Counted from the first letter of the stretch, positions 41,777 through 50,580 are shown. The stretch: DNA of 64,000 bases from VXNE01 sp965208745 (GCA_965208745.1 CBDBPN010000004.1:3906001-3970000); one strand, 5' to 3'. Translations and numbers: made by a program. Notes: a model not told the origin generated them from the letters alone.

Positions 41777-43276
41777 TCAGGCGGAAGCTCCGGCGGCCTC
41801 GAACAGGGCGAGCATCTCGTCCCGGTACGGGCGGCGCTTGAGGTCCTCGTCCCGCGACGCCTCGTATCCGGCGATCACCTTGCCGAGGAGATCCGACCGT
41901 TCGAGGAAGCTGCCCGGGCTGTCGAGCAGGTTCACCTGCCGGAAGAGGGCGCGCATGACTTCGATGTCGGAGCGCGCGGCGTGGCCGAGTCCCTTGCGGA
42001 ACGCGACGCCGCGGCGCTTGCGCTCGTCCACCGTGCCGTCGGCGTTGTGGAAGTCGAACGGGTCCTCGCCGCGCTGCAGCGCCTTGTTGACCGCCAGACC
42101 CTGGCGGTCCTGCTGGACCTGCACCTCGTACCAGGGGACCACGTCGCGCTCGACCGCCGCCTCGAACGCGCCCGCCCGGTCGTCCGAGTCGCGGTGGTCG
42201 GCCAGCGCTTCGGCCAGGGCGAACGCCGACACCCACGCGAGAGCGCAGCCGCGTCCGGCGATGGGGTTGGTATGCACGTGCGCGTCGCCGATGGCGAAGA
42301 AGTTGCGCAGGGCAGGGCGCCCGTCGACCAGGTAGTGCCGGCGGGTGTTCGCGAGGTTGCCGTAGAGGAACACCTTGCTGATGGGCTGCGAACGCGCCCT
42401 CGAGACCCAGTCCGCCGAGACCGAGATGGCGTTGGCGGCCGCGTCGAAGCCCGCTTCCCGGCCGATGGCGGCCATGGGCGCGTCCTCGGGATCCGCGGCC
42501 AGGGTGAGGGAGAACGTGCGGTTGTCGCTGCGGAAGAGCCCCGCCTTCAGGTAGCCGAGGTCGATGCCCTGGACTCCTCCGGCGAGCGACTGGCGCCCGT
42601 CCAGGGTCGGGTAGTCGGCCCCGTCCCGCAAGCGGTAGAAGCGCGACGTGTAGAAGATTCCGCACGGATGCCGCTCGGTGTGCACCGGGGCGAGGCCGGC
42701 CTCCTCGAACCAGTCGTCGGCGCGCGTATGCGCGCCGCTCGCGTCGACCACCACATCTGCGTCGAGGGTTCGTTCTGCGTCCGCGGTGCGTACCGTCACC
42801 CCGACCGCGCGGCCGTCGCGCATCGCGAGGCCCCGGACCCGGGCGCCGTGCAGGTACTCGAAGCCTCCCTGCTCCAGCATGTAGCGCCGCAGCACGTACT
42901 CGAACACGACGCGCCGACAGGCGAGGAAGGTGATGTCCGCATCCTCGGCGACGAGCTTGGGGGCGTCGAACGTCGCGCGCGCCACGTCGGAGAAGCGCAG
43001 TTCCTCCGCGCCACTCGCGATCAGCAGCGCGTGGAGCTCGGGCGCGTGCGCCTTGATCAGGTTGTTGAGCGGCGCCAGCAGGACGTGCGAGTGCCGCGTC
43101 TGCCCGGCGCCGGTTCGCCGCCACGCGTCCCAGGCGGCGAGATGGTCCGCCGGCATGGCCGCGCGGTCCCGCTCGACGCAGGTGACGCGGAACCCCGCCC
43201 GCGTGAGGGCAAGCGTCGCCCCGAGGGCGGCGATGGAGCCTCCGACGAGGACGGCGTGCGGGCGGCGAGGACGCAA
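41777..43276 (-). CDS. FAD-dependent oxidoreductase (monooxygenase/halogenase-like)
   Basis: The dinucleotide-binding motif is HAVLVGGSIAALGATLAL near the N-terminus, followed by FRVTCVERD with the ribose-binding acidic residue; a second FAD contact is NFFAIGDAHVHTNPIAGRGC (near residue 340), containing GD and a variant of the flavin monooxygenase GD(A/S)xH motif. The start is uncertain; TTG at 43276 is the first usable codon before the FAD motif, and the longer frame overlaps the divergent kinase gene. The long middle portion is typical of FAD monooxygenases. Lys/Trp markers of halogenases were not convincingly seen. The substrate is unknown. Confidence 0.82.
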   Translation of the reverse strand: MRPRRPHAVLVGGSIAALGATLALTRAGFRVTCVERDRAAMPADHLAAWDAWRRTGAGQTRHSHVLLAPLNNLIKAHAPELHALLIASGAEELRFSDVARATFDAPKLVAEDADITFLACRRVVFEYVLRRYMLEQGGFEYLHGARVRGLAMRDGRAVGVTVRTADAERTLDADVVVDASGAHTRADDWFEEAGLAPVHTERHPCGIFYTSRFYRLRDGADYPTLDGRQSLAGGVQGIDLGYLKAGLFRSDNRTFSLTLAADPEDAPMAAIGREAGFDAAANAISVSADWVSRARSQPISKVFLYGNLANTRRHYLVDGRPALRNFFAIGDAHVHTNPIAGRGCALAWVSAFALAEALADHRDSDDRAGAFEAAVERDVVPWYEVQVQQDRQGLAVNKALQRGEDPFDFHNADGTVDERKRRGVAFRKGLGHAARSDIEVMRALFRQVNLLDSPGSFLERSDLLGKVIAGYEASRDEDLKRRPYRDEMLALFEAAGASA

Positions 43277-43361
43277 GGGCGGGACCGATAGACGTTGCGT
43301 GACGGCGAGCGGTATGAGAAACCATCGGGGTCCGGAACACAAAACGCGGGAGGCGAGGGCG

Positions 43362-44366
43362 TTGCAGGGGATCGAACTGGATCGGGTGACCGCCTGGGCA
43401 TCCGAGCGCATACCGGAGTTGGCGCCGCCGCTCTCCTTCTCGCTGATCGCCGGCGGGCACTCCAACCTCACCTACCGTTTCATCGACGCACGCGGGGAGA
43501 GCTACGTGCTGCGGCGCCCGCCCCTCGGGCACGTGCTCGAGAGCGCCCACGACATGGGCAGGGAACACCGCATCGTGGCGGCGCTCAAGGGAACGGACGT
43601 GCCCGTCCCGCCGGAGCACGGGCACTGCGACGACGTGGAGGTCAACGGCGCGCCGTTCTACCTGATGGGATACGTGGACGGGCTCGTGCCGCATGACGCC
43701 GCGGCCGTGGGGGAAATGCCGGACACGCAACGCCGGTCATTGGGGGCACACGTGGTCGAGGTCCTCGCGGCCCTGCACGGCATCGATCCCGACGCGGTGG
43801 GGCTCGGCGACCTCGGGCGCAGGGAGGCCTACCTGGCGCGCCAGCTCCGCCGCTGGTCGAAGCAATGGGCGGCCACCCAGACCCACGAGGTGCCCGAGAT
43901 GGAGGAGAGCGAGCGTCTCCTGCGCGAGAACATGCCGGAACAGGTCGGGGCGTCGATCGCACACGGGGACTATCGGCTGGGCAACATGATCGTCGGCGAC
44001 GGGCGCATCCGGGCCGTGCTCGACTGGGAGCTCTGCACCCTCGGCGATCCGCTCGCGGACCTCGGCTACCTGCTCAACAACTGGATGCAGCCGGAAGAGC
44101 CCGGCGCGGTCGCCGCGGCCACCGGGGCTGGCGGATTCGGCTCCCGGGAGTCGGTGTGCATGGCCTACGAAGAAGCCACGGGGCGCGACCTGTCCCGCAT
44201 CGACTACTACCGCGCGTTTTCCCACTGGCGGCTGGCCGCCATCGCCCAGGGCGTCTACAAGCGCTACCTCGTCGGCGCGATGGGCGAGAGCCGGGGCGTC
44301 GACCTCGAACAGCAGGAACAGGGAGTCACGGCCCGGGCCCGCACGGCCCTCGCGTTTCTCACGTGA
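43362..44366 (+). CDS. APH-fold phosphotransferase (FadE-linked type)
   Basis: TTG at 43362 has a GGAGG site 8 bp upstream; an ATG at 43314 is possible. Of 334 residues, the kinase-fold N-lobe includes SFSLIAGGHSNLTYRFI and YVLRRPPLGH, and the catalytic region is SIAHGDYRLGNMIV (HGDxRxxN) followed by VLDWELCTLGDPLADLGYLL. This subgroup of aminoglycoside-phosphotransferase-like proteins is often encoded next to acyl-CoA dehydrogenases and enoyl-CoA hydratases and probably phosphorylates a fatty-acid or alcohol intermediate rather than an antibiotic. It is divergent from the FAD oxidoreductase. A similar kinase is encoded at 49.6-50.6 kb. Confidence 0.85.
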   Translation: MQGIELDRVTAWASERIPELAPPLSFSLIAGGHSNLTYRFIDARGESYVLRRPPLGHVLESAHDMGREHRIVAALKGTDVPVPPEHGHCDDVEVNGAPFYLMGYVDGLVPHDAAAVGEMPDTQRRSLGAHVVEVLAALHGIDPDAVGLGDLGRREAYLARQLRRWSKQWAATQTHEVPEMEESERLLRENMPEQVGASIAHGDYRLGNMIVGDGRIRAVLDWELCTLGDPLADLGYLLNNWMQPEEPGAVAAATGAGGFGSRESVCMAYEEATGRDLSRIDYYRAFSHWRLAAIAQGVYKRYLVGAMGESRGVDLEQQEQGVTARARTALAFLT

Positions 44367-44404
44367 CCGGGCCTCCTCTGCAGGGCGTCTCCGGGGAGGG
44401 TGGG

Positions 44405-44441
44405 CCGGGCAGGGTGAGCCCGACGGACTCATCCTGCCCGG
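44405..44441 (+). terminator. Inverted repeat after the kinase gene, possible terminator
   Basis: CCGGGCAGG (44405-44413) pairs with CCTGCCCGG (44433-44441) across a 19-bp loop, 38 bp after the kinase stop. No T-run follows, so a Rho-independent role is doubtful. Confidence 0.35.
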
Positions 44442-44482
44442 TCGTGCCCGTTAACGCTCGGCAGGGCGAATAAAGGGGCGTG

Positions 44483-44513
44483 TCAGCCGCTCCGAGGGAA
44501 GTGGAGCGGCTGA
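44483..44513. repeat. Perfect 11-bp inverted repeat between convergent genes
   Basis: TCAGCCGCTCC (44483-44493) and GGAGCGGCTGA (44503-44513) form a strong hairpin with a 9-base loop, between the kinase gene and the leftward MerR gene. It could end transcripts arriving from either side, but neither strand has a T-run after it. Confidence 0.5.
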
Positions 44514-44595
44514 AGACGGCTTCGCTGGGGGAAGGACACTCGTCAGGGAGGACAGAGATCGAAGCCGTCGTACACGCCAGAAACTCAACATGACG

Positions 44596-44635
44596 GTATT
44601 GTGTACAGGACAGATTGTCCTGTCAATACTTTTTT
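44596..44635 (+). terminator. Bulged hairpin followed by six T, possible terminator
   Basis: Arms GTATTG...ACAGGACA and TGTCCTGT-CAATAC pair over 14 bp, with a 3-base bulge and a GAT loop, then TTTTTT (44630-44635). It would terminate rightward transcription after the kinase gene. The left arm also contains a TGTACAG box, so a regulator-binding role is possible. Confidence 0.5.
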
Positions 44636-44641
44636 GTACAG
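44602..44641 (+). promoter_or_regulatory. Two TGTACAG boxes downstream of the MerR gene
   Basis: TGTACAG occurs at 44602-44608 and 44635-44641 in the same orientation, separated by 26 bp, in an unusually AT-rich stretch just beyond the 3' end of the leftward MerR-type gene. The same motif occurs three times at the 5' end of that gene. Confidence 0.45.
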
Positions 44642-44656
44642 TTTTTGTTCTTTTTT

Positions 44657-45535
44657 TCAGTCGTGCGTGTGGATGAGGGCGTGCTGCTCGACGAACGCGT
44701 TCAGGGCTTCTTCCAGCTCGGCCCGGGCGGCCTGCGCGCTGACCGATGTGAGCGGGTGTTCCGATTTCCCCGCGGCGCACCGCTCGGTGTGCGCCGTGAA
44801 CGCGTTGAGCGCGCCGAGGAGATCGACGATGCCGCGCGTGCACTCGCAGCCGGTCCGCGGGGCGGCCATCGCGATGTGGAGCAGTTCGTCGTCCGTGAAT
44901 CTGCGGGGCGGCCCGCCGGCGGATAGCGGCGCTCTCGGTTGGGCGAGGCATGCCTCTTCGATCGCCGACCAGGATGCGGGCCACGGCATCAGGGTGACGC
45001 CGAACGCCGCCGCGGTCTGCAGATCCGCCTCGGTGGCGTATCGGTACGCGAAGACGAGGGCCGCATCGCGTACGGCATCGAGGTATCTCTCGATGCGCTC
45101 CGGATCAAGCGTGGGAAGCAGCACCGCGACGACATCCAGCTCCGGCAGGATGTCCAGGTGCGCGTCGAACGACTCGGGGCTGGCCCAGCGGCCGTGAATG
45201 TCCAGCCGCGCGCCGCCGGCGTCGCGCTCGGCGAGTACCAGGTCCGCCCCGACGAGCCCCACGCGCAGGCCCGATTGCGAGGGCCGCGGAGCGACGCCGA
45301 GGCGCCGGTCGATCTCCGCGGGCCCGAGCCGCGCGAGCTGCCCGATGGTCTGGCCGCGGTCGAGGAGGGCCTTGATCTTCTTCAGCCGGTCGAGCTGCTC
45401 GCCGTCGTAGAAGCGCGTCCGCCCGGCCCGCTCGGTGGGATGCATGCCGTAGCGCCGCTCCCAGGCGCGCAGCCGCTCGACCGAAATGCCCGTCAGCTTC
45501 GAGACGGTGCCGATCTTGTACAGTTGGTCGTCCAT
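44657..45535 (-). CDS. MerR-family regulator with CarH/LitR-like layout
   Basis: Residues 5-75 are a MerR DNA-binding domain: YKIGTVSKLTGISVERLRAW, ERRYGMHPTERAGRTRFYDG and LDRLKKIKALLDRGQTIGQL. The Trp-Glu-Arg-Arg-Tyr motif is characteristic of the CarA/CarH/LitR/MlrA branch, where the rest of the protein binds cobalamin. Here the remaining 215 residues (including LRVGLVGADLVL near 90 and LDVVAVLLPTLD near 130) have the Rossmann-like spacing but no obvious cobalamin-binding ExxH or DxHxxG motifs, so light sensing by B12 is doubtful. TGTACAG boxes around the gene probably are its operators. It is downstream of the toxin-antitoxin pair on the same strand. Confidence 0.85.
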   Translation of the reverse strand: MDDQLYKIGTVSKLTGISVERLRAWERRYGMHPTERAGRTRFYDGEQLDRLKKIKALLDRGQTIGQLARLGPAEIDRRLGVAPRPSQSGLRVGLVGADLVLAERDAGGARLDIHGRWASPESFDAHLDILPELDVVAVLLPTLDPERIERYLDAVRDAALVFAYRYATEADLQTAAAFGVTLMPWPASWSAIEEACLAQPRAPLSAGGPPRRFTDDELLHIAMAAPRTGCECTRGIVDLLGALNAFTAHTERCAAGKSEHPLTSVSAQAARAELEEALNAFVEQHALIHTHD

Positions 45536-45594
45536 GTTTTACCTGGACGTATCCGGACAACGGATTGTACAGGTCTGGCGGTATTTGTACAGGT
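45516..45594 (+). promoter_or_regulatory. Three TTGTACAG boxes at the 5' end of the MerR gene
   Basis: TTGTACAG occurs at 45516 (inside the first codons), 45565 and 45585, all in the same orientation; the last two are extended to TTGTACAGGT and lie exactly 20 bp apart, two helical turns. Direct repeats with TGTACA cores are known operators for CarH/LitR-type regulators (from memory), so autoregulation is likely. Confidence 0.6.
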
Positions 45595-45605
45595 TTTGAG
45601 CTAGG

Positions 45606-46058
45606 CTACGGACGTGGGCCGGCCGCACGCAGGCGCCGCCTCATGCTGGCGGGGCGGGCGATGGGGACGGGGATGGTCCCATCGAGCTCCAGCACGTCGG
45701 CGTCTCCGGTCAACAGGGCGTCCGCACCCGCCGCCACGGCCAGCCGCGGGAAGATCGCGTCATGCGGGTCGCGACACGCGGGGACGACGGTCGATTCCGG
45801 GACCGCCACGGACTCGCACCACGGGAGGTACTCGGCCAGCACCGCCTCCCGTTCGTCTGCCGACAGGTGGAACTTCGGATAGGCGAGGACGCGAATGAGC
45901 TCGGACGCGGTTGCGCGACTGGCCAGCGGTGTTGCCGCGGCAAGCTGCCACGCCTCCTTGAGCCAAGCCACTTCTCCATCGAACAGCAGCGCGGAAATCA
46001 GTACGTTCGTGTCGAGGACGATCCGCGGCTGGGGGCTCAATCGTGCCGGCGCGCCCAT
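45606..46058 (-). CDS. PIN-domain toxin (VapC-like, COG1569 type)
   Basis: A 150-residue PIN domain: D16 in IVLDTNVLISALLF, E53 in ASELIRVLAY, D100 in RDPHDAIFPRLA and D119/D121 in LLTGDADVLE provide the acidic metal site of a ribonuclease. The pattern matches the PIN_3/COG1569 group. The start overlaps the end of the antitoxin gene by 22 bp, so expression is coupled. The expected effect is RNA cleavage and growth arrest when the antitoxin is degraded. Confidence 0.88.
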   Translation of the reverse strand: MGAPARLSPQPRIVLDTNVLISALLFDGEVAWLKEAWQLAAATPLASRATASELIRVLAYPKFHLSADEREAVLAEYLPWCESVAVPESTVVPACRDPHDAIFPRLAVAAGADALLTGDADVLELDGTIPVPIARPASMRRRLRAAGPRP

Positions 46059-46261
46059 CGAATCGCTTCCCGAACGTCCTTGTCCGTGATTCCCAGGTCC
46101 CGGAGCTTGCGGCGCACTGCATCCCCCTGGTTGAGACGGACCGGCGAAAGGACGATGCGACCGGAACGCTCGGACACCTCGAAGTAGGAGACGCCGGGAA
46201 ACGAGGACACGATGTCCTTCGGAAGGGTCAACTGGTTCTTGGACGTCAGCTTCGCGAGCAT
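46037..46261 (-). CDS. AbrB-type antitoxin (swapped-hairpin)
   Basis: The 74-residue protein has the AbrB/MazE-like N-terminus LAKLTSKNQLTLPKDIVSSF (2-21), then a strand FEVSERSGRIVLSPV and a helical tail, DAVRRKLRDLGITDKDVREA, which would bind and block the PIN toxin. The arrangement antitoxin-first with overlap is standard for type II toxin-antitoxin operons, and the antitoxin should autorepress. Upstream AT-rich sequence (46262-46345) likely holds the promoter. Confidence 0.88.
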   Translation of the reverse strand: MLAKLTSKNQLTLPKDIVSSFPGVSYFEVSERSGRIVLSPVRLNQGDAVRRKLRDLGITDKDVREAIRWARRHD

Positions 46262-46345
46262 CGGTGTCCCTTGATTACGGAAAACAAGGAAATCTTACTT
46301 CAGGCGAGACATGGGTCCAACCGCCCGCCCATGCCGATTGGCCAC

Positions 46346-47893
46346 TCAAACGGCGAAGTTGCGCGCGTCCGGCTCCCCCGGCACGATGTCGCAGGTTTCC
46401 ATGTACCAGGCGAGCATGCGGTCCTTGAGCGCCAGCGCGGCGTCGCGGTACGCGGGATCGTCGATGACGTTCTTGGTCTCGCCCGGGTCCGCGGCCAGGT
46501 CGTACAACTCGTCGGTCTCGTAGGCGCGCCGCACGTACTTGAAGCGTTGCGTGCGGCACATGGCGGCCTTCGTGTGCGGTAGCCGGGGGCGCTCCTGGAG
46601 TTGGAGATGGATGCGGGGCGAGTAGAGCGTGCCGGCCGGCGTGCGCTTGCGCGACGGCGCGTCGGGGCCGTCACCGGCGCCGACGCTCTCCCGCTCGCTC
46701 GCCTGCGCTTCGCCCCGCAGGCGGCCTCCTTCGCAGAACACGGCATCCCGGTGTTCGGCGGCCGGGTCTCCGAGCAGGGTGGCGAGACTCCGGCCGAAGT
46801 GCCAATAGCCGCAGTCGATTCCGGCGAAGTCGTAGACGGTAGCCGGGAAGTCCACCAGTTCGACCGGTTGGTCGCGTATGCCGGCGACGCACGGAACCCC
46901 GGCGGGCGGCTTGACGACGAACGGCACGCGGCACAGCACGTCCTGGAACGTGTTCTGGGTCTTCTCGACGAGCCCGTAGTCGCCCGTGAAGTCCCCGTGG
47001 TCGGAGAAGACGAAGACGGCGGTGTCGTCGTAGCGGCCGGTGTTGCGCAGAGCCTCGATCACGAGGCCGAACTGGTGGTCGACGCGGGCGCACATGCCGT
47101 AGTAGGTGGCGCGCAGCTCCCGCCACCGGTCCTCGGTCCAGCCGGTCAGGCCCTGGGCGTCGCGGATGCCCTTGAGCAGCCCCGGCTTGTCGTCCCAGGT
47201 CCCGTAGAGGTGCCGCTCCGGAACGGCTTCCCGTGACGTCAGCGAGTACCACGGCTCCTCGACGCAGTACGGGGGATGGGGATAGAGCAGCGGCAGGTAC
47301 AGGCACAGGGGTTGTTCGCCGTCGTAGCGTTCCAGGAAGTCGAGCGCGCCCTGGACCATCGCCCAGTCGCCGTCGAACCAGCGCCCGCCGCCGGGGGCTT
47401 CGAGGCGTCCCTTGAAGAAGCTGAAGAAGTTGTCGCCCCCGGGTTCGCCGCGCCAGGCGAGGTCGCCGGTGTGGCTGCTTTCCGCGCGCGTCACCCGCCA
47501 GCGCCGGTAGTCGGCTTCCGTGGCCCGGAAGTGCACGTCGCAGTGCGCTTCGAAGCCGAGTTGCCCCGGTACGAGATCGTTCTTGCCGCCCCACCAGACG
47601 AAGTAGCCGTGTTCGCGCAGCACCTTGAGGAGATTCGTCTCGCCGAGGTCCGGGTTCAGCATGCGGTGCATGGTCCGGTGGCCGCGCACGTGCGGATACC
47701 ACCCGGTCATGAAGGAGCACCGGCTCGGCGTGCAGACGGTGGCCTGGGAGAACGCGTGGCGGAGCGAAACGGCGTCGGTGGCGACCAGGCTGTCCAGGTG
47801 CGGAGTACGGACGGCGGGATGTCCGAGGTGCCCCAGCGTGTCCCCGCGCCACTGGTCCGGGTTGAAGATCACGATGTGCGGTCGGTCCGTCAT
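46346..47893 (-). CDS. Type I sulfatase
   Basis: The formylglycine motif is C54-T-P-S-R58 in TVCTPSRCSFMTG, so a separate FGE/AtsB activator is needed; none is in the window. Metal ligands include the N-terminal NPDQ (residues 11-14) and VFSDHGDFTGDYGL (near 295). The 515-residue length and Trp/Tyr-rich middle (FVWWGGKNDLVPGQLGFEA) resemble arylsulfatase/choline-sulfatase-type enzymes. No signal peptide is evident, suggesting a cytoplasmic substrate. GGAGGCAGC precedes the ATG. It is divergent from the acyl-CoA synthetase gene. Confidence 0.92.
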   Translation of the reverse strand: MTDRPHIVIFNPDQWRGDTLGHLGHPAVRTPHLDSLVATDAVSLRHAFSQATVCTPSRCSFMTGWYPHVRGHRTMHRMLNPDLGETNLLKVLREHGYFVWWGGKNDLVPGQLGFEAHCDVHFRATEADYRRWRVTRAESSHTGDLAWRGEPGGDNFFSFFKGRLEAPGGGRWFDGDWAMVQGALDFLERYDGEQPLCLYLPLLYPHPPYCVEEPWYSLTSREAVPERHLYGTWDDKPGLLKGIRDAQGLTGWTEDRWRELRATYYGMCARVDHQFGLVIEALRNTGRYDDTAVFVFSDHGDFTGDYGLVEKTQNTFQDVLCRVPFVVKPPAGVPCVAGIRDQPVELVDFPATVYDFAGIDCGYWHFGRSLATLLGDPAAEHRDAVFCEGGRLRGEAQASERESVGAGDGPDAPSRKRTPAGTLYSPRIHLQLQERPRLPHTKAAMCRTQRFKYVRRAYETDELYDLAADPGETKNVIDDPAYRDAALALKDRMLAWYMETCDIVPGEPDARNFAV

Positions 47894-47993
47894 GCTGCCT
47901 CCTTCCTGCGTTTCGGGCTGCGGCGCGGGCGAATGCTGCCGGCGCCCATCGCTTTTGCGACAATGCCGCGCTCGACTCGCCGGGGGAAGACCC

Positions 47994-49535
47994 ATGCAGC
48001 GCAACATCGGCCTGTGGCTCACCAAGCGGGCGTTCGTGAACCCGCAGCGGGAAGCGTACGTCGACGAGTTCGACCTGCGCCTGACGTTCGCCGAACTGAA
48101 CGCGCGGTGCAACCGGATCGCGAACGCGTTCCGCGGCGCCGGGATCGAGAAGGGCGAACGGGTGGCGCTGCTCCTCATGAACGGCGCGGAGTTCACGGAA
48201 GCGTACTTCGCCCTCGGCAAGATCGGCGCCGTGGTCGTGCCCCTCAACTGGCGGCTGGTCCCGGACGAGCTGGCTTTCATCCTGAAGGACGCGGGCGCGA
48301 AACGGCTGATCTTCGGGGAGGAGTTCATGGACAACGTGACCGAACTCCAGGCCCGGGGCGGCGCCACCGACATCGAGCACTGGCTGCAGGTGGAAGGCGA
48401 GCAGGAGACCGCGTTCTTCGCCGAGAGCTACCAGGCGTTCCGCGACGCGGCGGACGATACGGAGCCGCCGGTGGGCGCGACCGGCGACGACATGCTCTAC
48501 ATCATGTACACCTCCGGCACGACCGGGCTGCCGAAGGGCGTTGTCCACACGCACGACACGTCCATCTGGGGGTGCGTCACGATCTCGGCAACGACCTACC
48601 ACCGGGAGGAGGACCGCTTCCTGTCCCCGTTGCCCATGTTCCACGTCGGGGCGCTCACGCCGATCACGCTGAACGTGTACCGCGGCGTCACGACGATCGT
48701 GATGCGGAGCTTCGACCCCGTCCGGGCGTGGGAGCTGGTGGACCGCGAGAAGGTCACGACCGGCCTGGCCGTGCCCGCCATGCTGAACTTCATGCTGCAG
48801 GTGCCGGAACTCGATCGCTTCGACTACTCGCAGTGGCGCTGGTGCATGTCGGGGGCGGCGCCGGTGCCGGAGTCGCTCATCGAGGCCTATGCGGACCTCG
48901 GCCTCGAGATCCACCAGATCTACGGGCTGACGGAGAGCTGCGGTCCGGCGTGCCTGATCGACGCCGAGAACGCGCTGGTCAAGATCGGCTCGACGGGGAA
49001 GGCGTTCTTCCACACCGACGTCAAGATCGTCGACGGCCAGGGGGAGGAGTGTCCGCCCAACACGACCGGGGAACTCATCCTGCGCGGCGACCACGTCATG
49101 CGCGAGTACTGGAACCGGCCGGAGGCGACGGCGGAGACGATCGTGGACGGCTGGCTGCACACGGGCGACGTGGCGCGGATGGACGAGGACGGGTTCGTCT
49201 ACATCGAGGACCGGATCAAGGACATGATCATCTCCGGGGGCGAGAACGTGTACCCCGCCGAGATCGAGAAGGTCCTGCAGACGCACCCGCAGATCTCCGA
49301 GGCCGCGGTCATCGGGCAACCGAGCGAGACCTGGGGCGAGTCGCCGTTCGCCATCGTGGTGCGCAACGACGCGTCGCTCACCGAGGCGGAGGTCCTGAAG
49401 TTCTGCAACGGCCGCATGGCGCGCTTCAAGCAGCCGAAGGGCGCCGCGTTCGTGGACGAGGTGCCGCGCAACCCGAGCGGCAAGATACTGAAGCGCATCC
49501 TGCGCGAGGAGTACCCCGGCCCCGCGCCGGTATAG
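47994..49535 (+). CDS. AMP-forming acyl-CoA synthetase
   Basis: A 513-residue ANL-superfamily ligase. The P-loop-like A3 motif is MYTSGTTGLPKGVVHTH (near residue 170), A5 is QIYGLTES, A7 GWLHTGDVARMDEDG, A8 EDRIKDMIISGGENVYPAEI, and the A10 catalytic Lys is in NPSGKILKRIL. It activates a carboxylate to the acyl-AMP and then the CoA thioester. The ATG has a GGGGGAAG site 6 bp upstream. The adjacent APH-fold kinase and the acyl-CoA genes further downstream suggest a branched or unusual fatty-acid route. Confidence 0.94.
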   Translation: MQRNIGLWLTKRAFVNPQREAYVDEFDLRLTFAELNARCNRIANAFRGAGIEKGERVALLLMNGAEFTEAYFALGKIGAVVVPLNWRLVPDELAFILKDAGAKRLIFGEEFMDNVTELQARGGATDIEHWLQVEGEQETAFFAESYQAFRDAADDTEPPVGATGDDMLYIMYTSGTTGLPKGVVHTHDTSIWGCVTISATTYHREEDRFLSPLPMFHVGALTPITLNVYRGVTTIVMRSFDPVRAWELVDREKVTTGLAVPAMLNFMLQVPELDRFDYSQWRWCMSGAAPVPESLIEAYADLGLEIHQIYGLTESCGPACLIDAENALVKIGSTGKAFFHTDVKIVDGQGEECPPNTTGELILRGDHVMREYWNRPEATAETIVDGWLHTGDVARMDEDGFVYIEDRIKDMIISGGENVYPAEIEKVLQTHPQISEAAVIGQPSETWGESPFAIVVRNDASLTEAEVLKFCNGRMARFKQPKGAAFVDEVPRNPSGKILKRILREEYPGPAPV

Positions 49536-49575
49536 TCTCGCCACGCCGACACGGCAAGCGCGGGGAGTCGACCAT

Positions 49576-50580
49576 ATGGAACTTGCGGAACTCGAACGGC
49601 GTCTCGGCCCGTTCTGCGAAGCCATGTACGAGACGGCGAACGTGCGCGTCTTCGACGTGCACAAGATGCCCGGGCACGCCGGCTTCTCTTACGGGTTCAG
49701 CGTGGAGGCCGGAAACCGCACGGAGGGCTGGTTCATCCGGATCCCGCCCCCGAACGTGAACTGGCGCGGCACGGCCGACGTGTTGCGGCAGGTCGCGGTG
49801 CTGAACGCGCTCGACGCCACTGACGTGCCGCACTGCGGCGTCCGGTGGTCCGGCTCCGACCTCACCTGGTTCGGCTGCCCGTACTTCGTCGTACCCAGGC
49901 TCGAGGGGGACGTGCTGCGCCTCGGCAAGGGCGAGTGGGGCGCCGCGCTCTCCGACGAGGAGCTCCTTCAGGCCGGCCGCCAGGCGATGTCCGCCCTCGC
50001 GCGCATACACAAGGTCGATCCGGCGGAGGCCTCCTACCTCGGCGAGCCGGTCCCGTTCGCCCAGGATGTCGAGCGCTGGGACCGCTTCTACGAGCGCGCC
50101 GCCGACCCGGATGCCCTGGCGCGGGCGCCCGAGTGCCGCAAGCGCCTGCTCGACACGATCCCGCAGGATGCGCCCGTGGGCATCTTCCACGGGGACTTCC
50201 AGACCTCCAACCTGTTCTATTCCTTCGACGCGGACCTGCTCGCGGTGATCGACTGGGAGCTGACCGGTATCGGGGCCACGTTGAACGACGTCGGCTGGAT
50301 ATGCACGTTCAGCGATCCCAAGGCGTGGTCCGGCGGAAGGGCCCTGGGCCGCCCGATGTTCCTCGACCCGGACACCCTGGTGTCGCTGTACACGGAAGCC
50401 TACGGGGACCCCTTGCCGGACTTGCGCTGGTTCCGAGCGCTCGCGGCCTACAAGTTCGCCATCATCACCGGCTTCAACCTGGGACTGCATCGGCGCGGCA
50501 AGCGCCCGGACCCGAGCTGGGAGCACACGGCCCTGTCGCAGACTCCGTTGATCGACCGGGCGCTGGAGTTGCTCGGATGA
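49576..50580 (+). CDS. APH-fold phosphotransferase, second copy
   Basis: A 334-residue kinase-like protein. The catalytic motif is GIFHGDFQTSNLFY (HGDxxxxN) near residue 208 and the metal-binding DWE is in VIDWELTGIGATLNDVGWI. A Lys in the N-lobe is not obvious, but the fold order is clear. It starts 40 bp after the acyl-CoA synthetase, in the same unit, as usual for the FadE36/ACAD11-type kinases of fatty-acid catabolism. It differs substantially from the kinase at 43.4-44.4 kb. Its stop overlaps the next start (ATGA). Confidence 0.82.
   Translation: MELAELERRLGPFCEAMYETANVRVFDVHKMPGHAGFSYGFSVEAGNRTEGWFIRIPPPNVNWRGTADVLRQVAVLNALDATDVPHCGVRWSGSDLTWFGCPYFVVPRLEGDVLRLGKGEWGAALSDEELLQAGRQAMSALARIHKVDPAEASYLGEPVPFAQDVERWDRFYERAADPDALARAPECRKRLLDTIPQDAPVGIFHGDFQTSNLFYSFDADLLAVIDWELTGIGATLNDVGWICTFSDPKAWSGGRALGRPMFLDPDTLVSLYTEAYGDPLPDLRWFRALAAYKFAIITGFNLGLHRRGKRPDPSWEHTALSQTPLIDRALELLG

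Noticed and set aside
41777..43471. Longer start for the FAD oxidoreductase (up to 43471)
   Set aside because: The extension overlaps the divergent kinase gene and precedes the FAD motif with non-conserved sequence.
44451..44591. 46-codon leftward reading frame beyond the MerR gene, starting just after the TGTACAG boxes
   Set aside because: It has no ribosome-binding site, contains a strong hairpin, and looks like random Arg/Ser/Pro sequence; possible but not supported.
47276..49759. Rightward open frame of 827 codons overlapping the sulfatase and acyl-CoA synthetase genes
   Set aside because: Spans two genes in opposite orientations, with no recognisable motif; a shadow.
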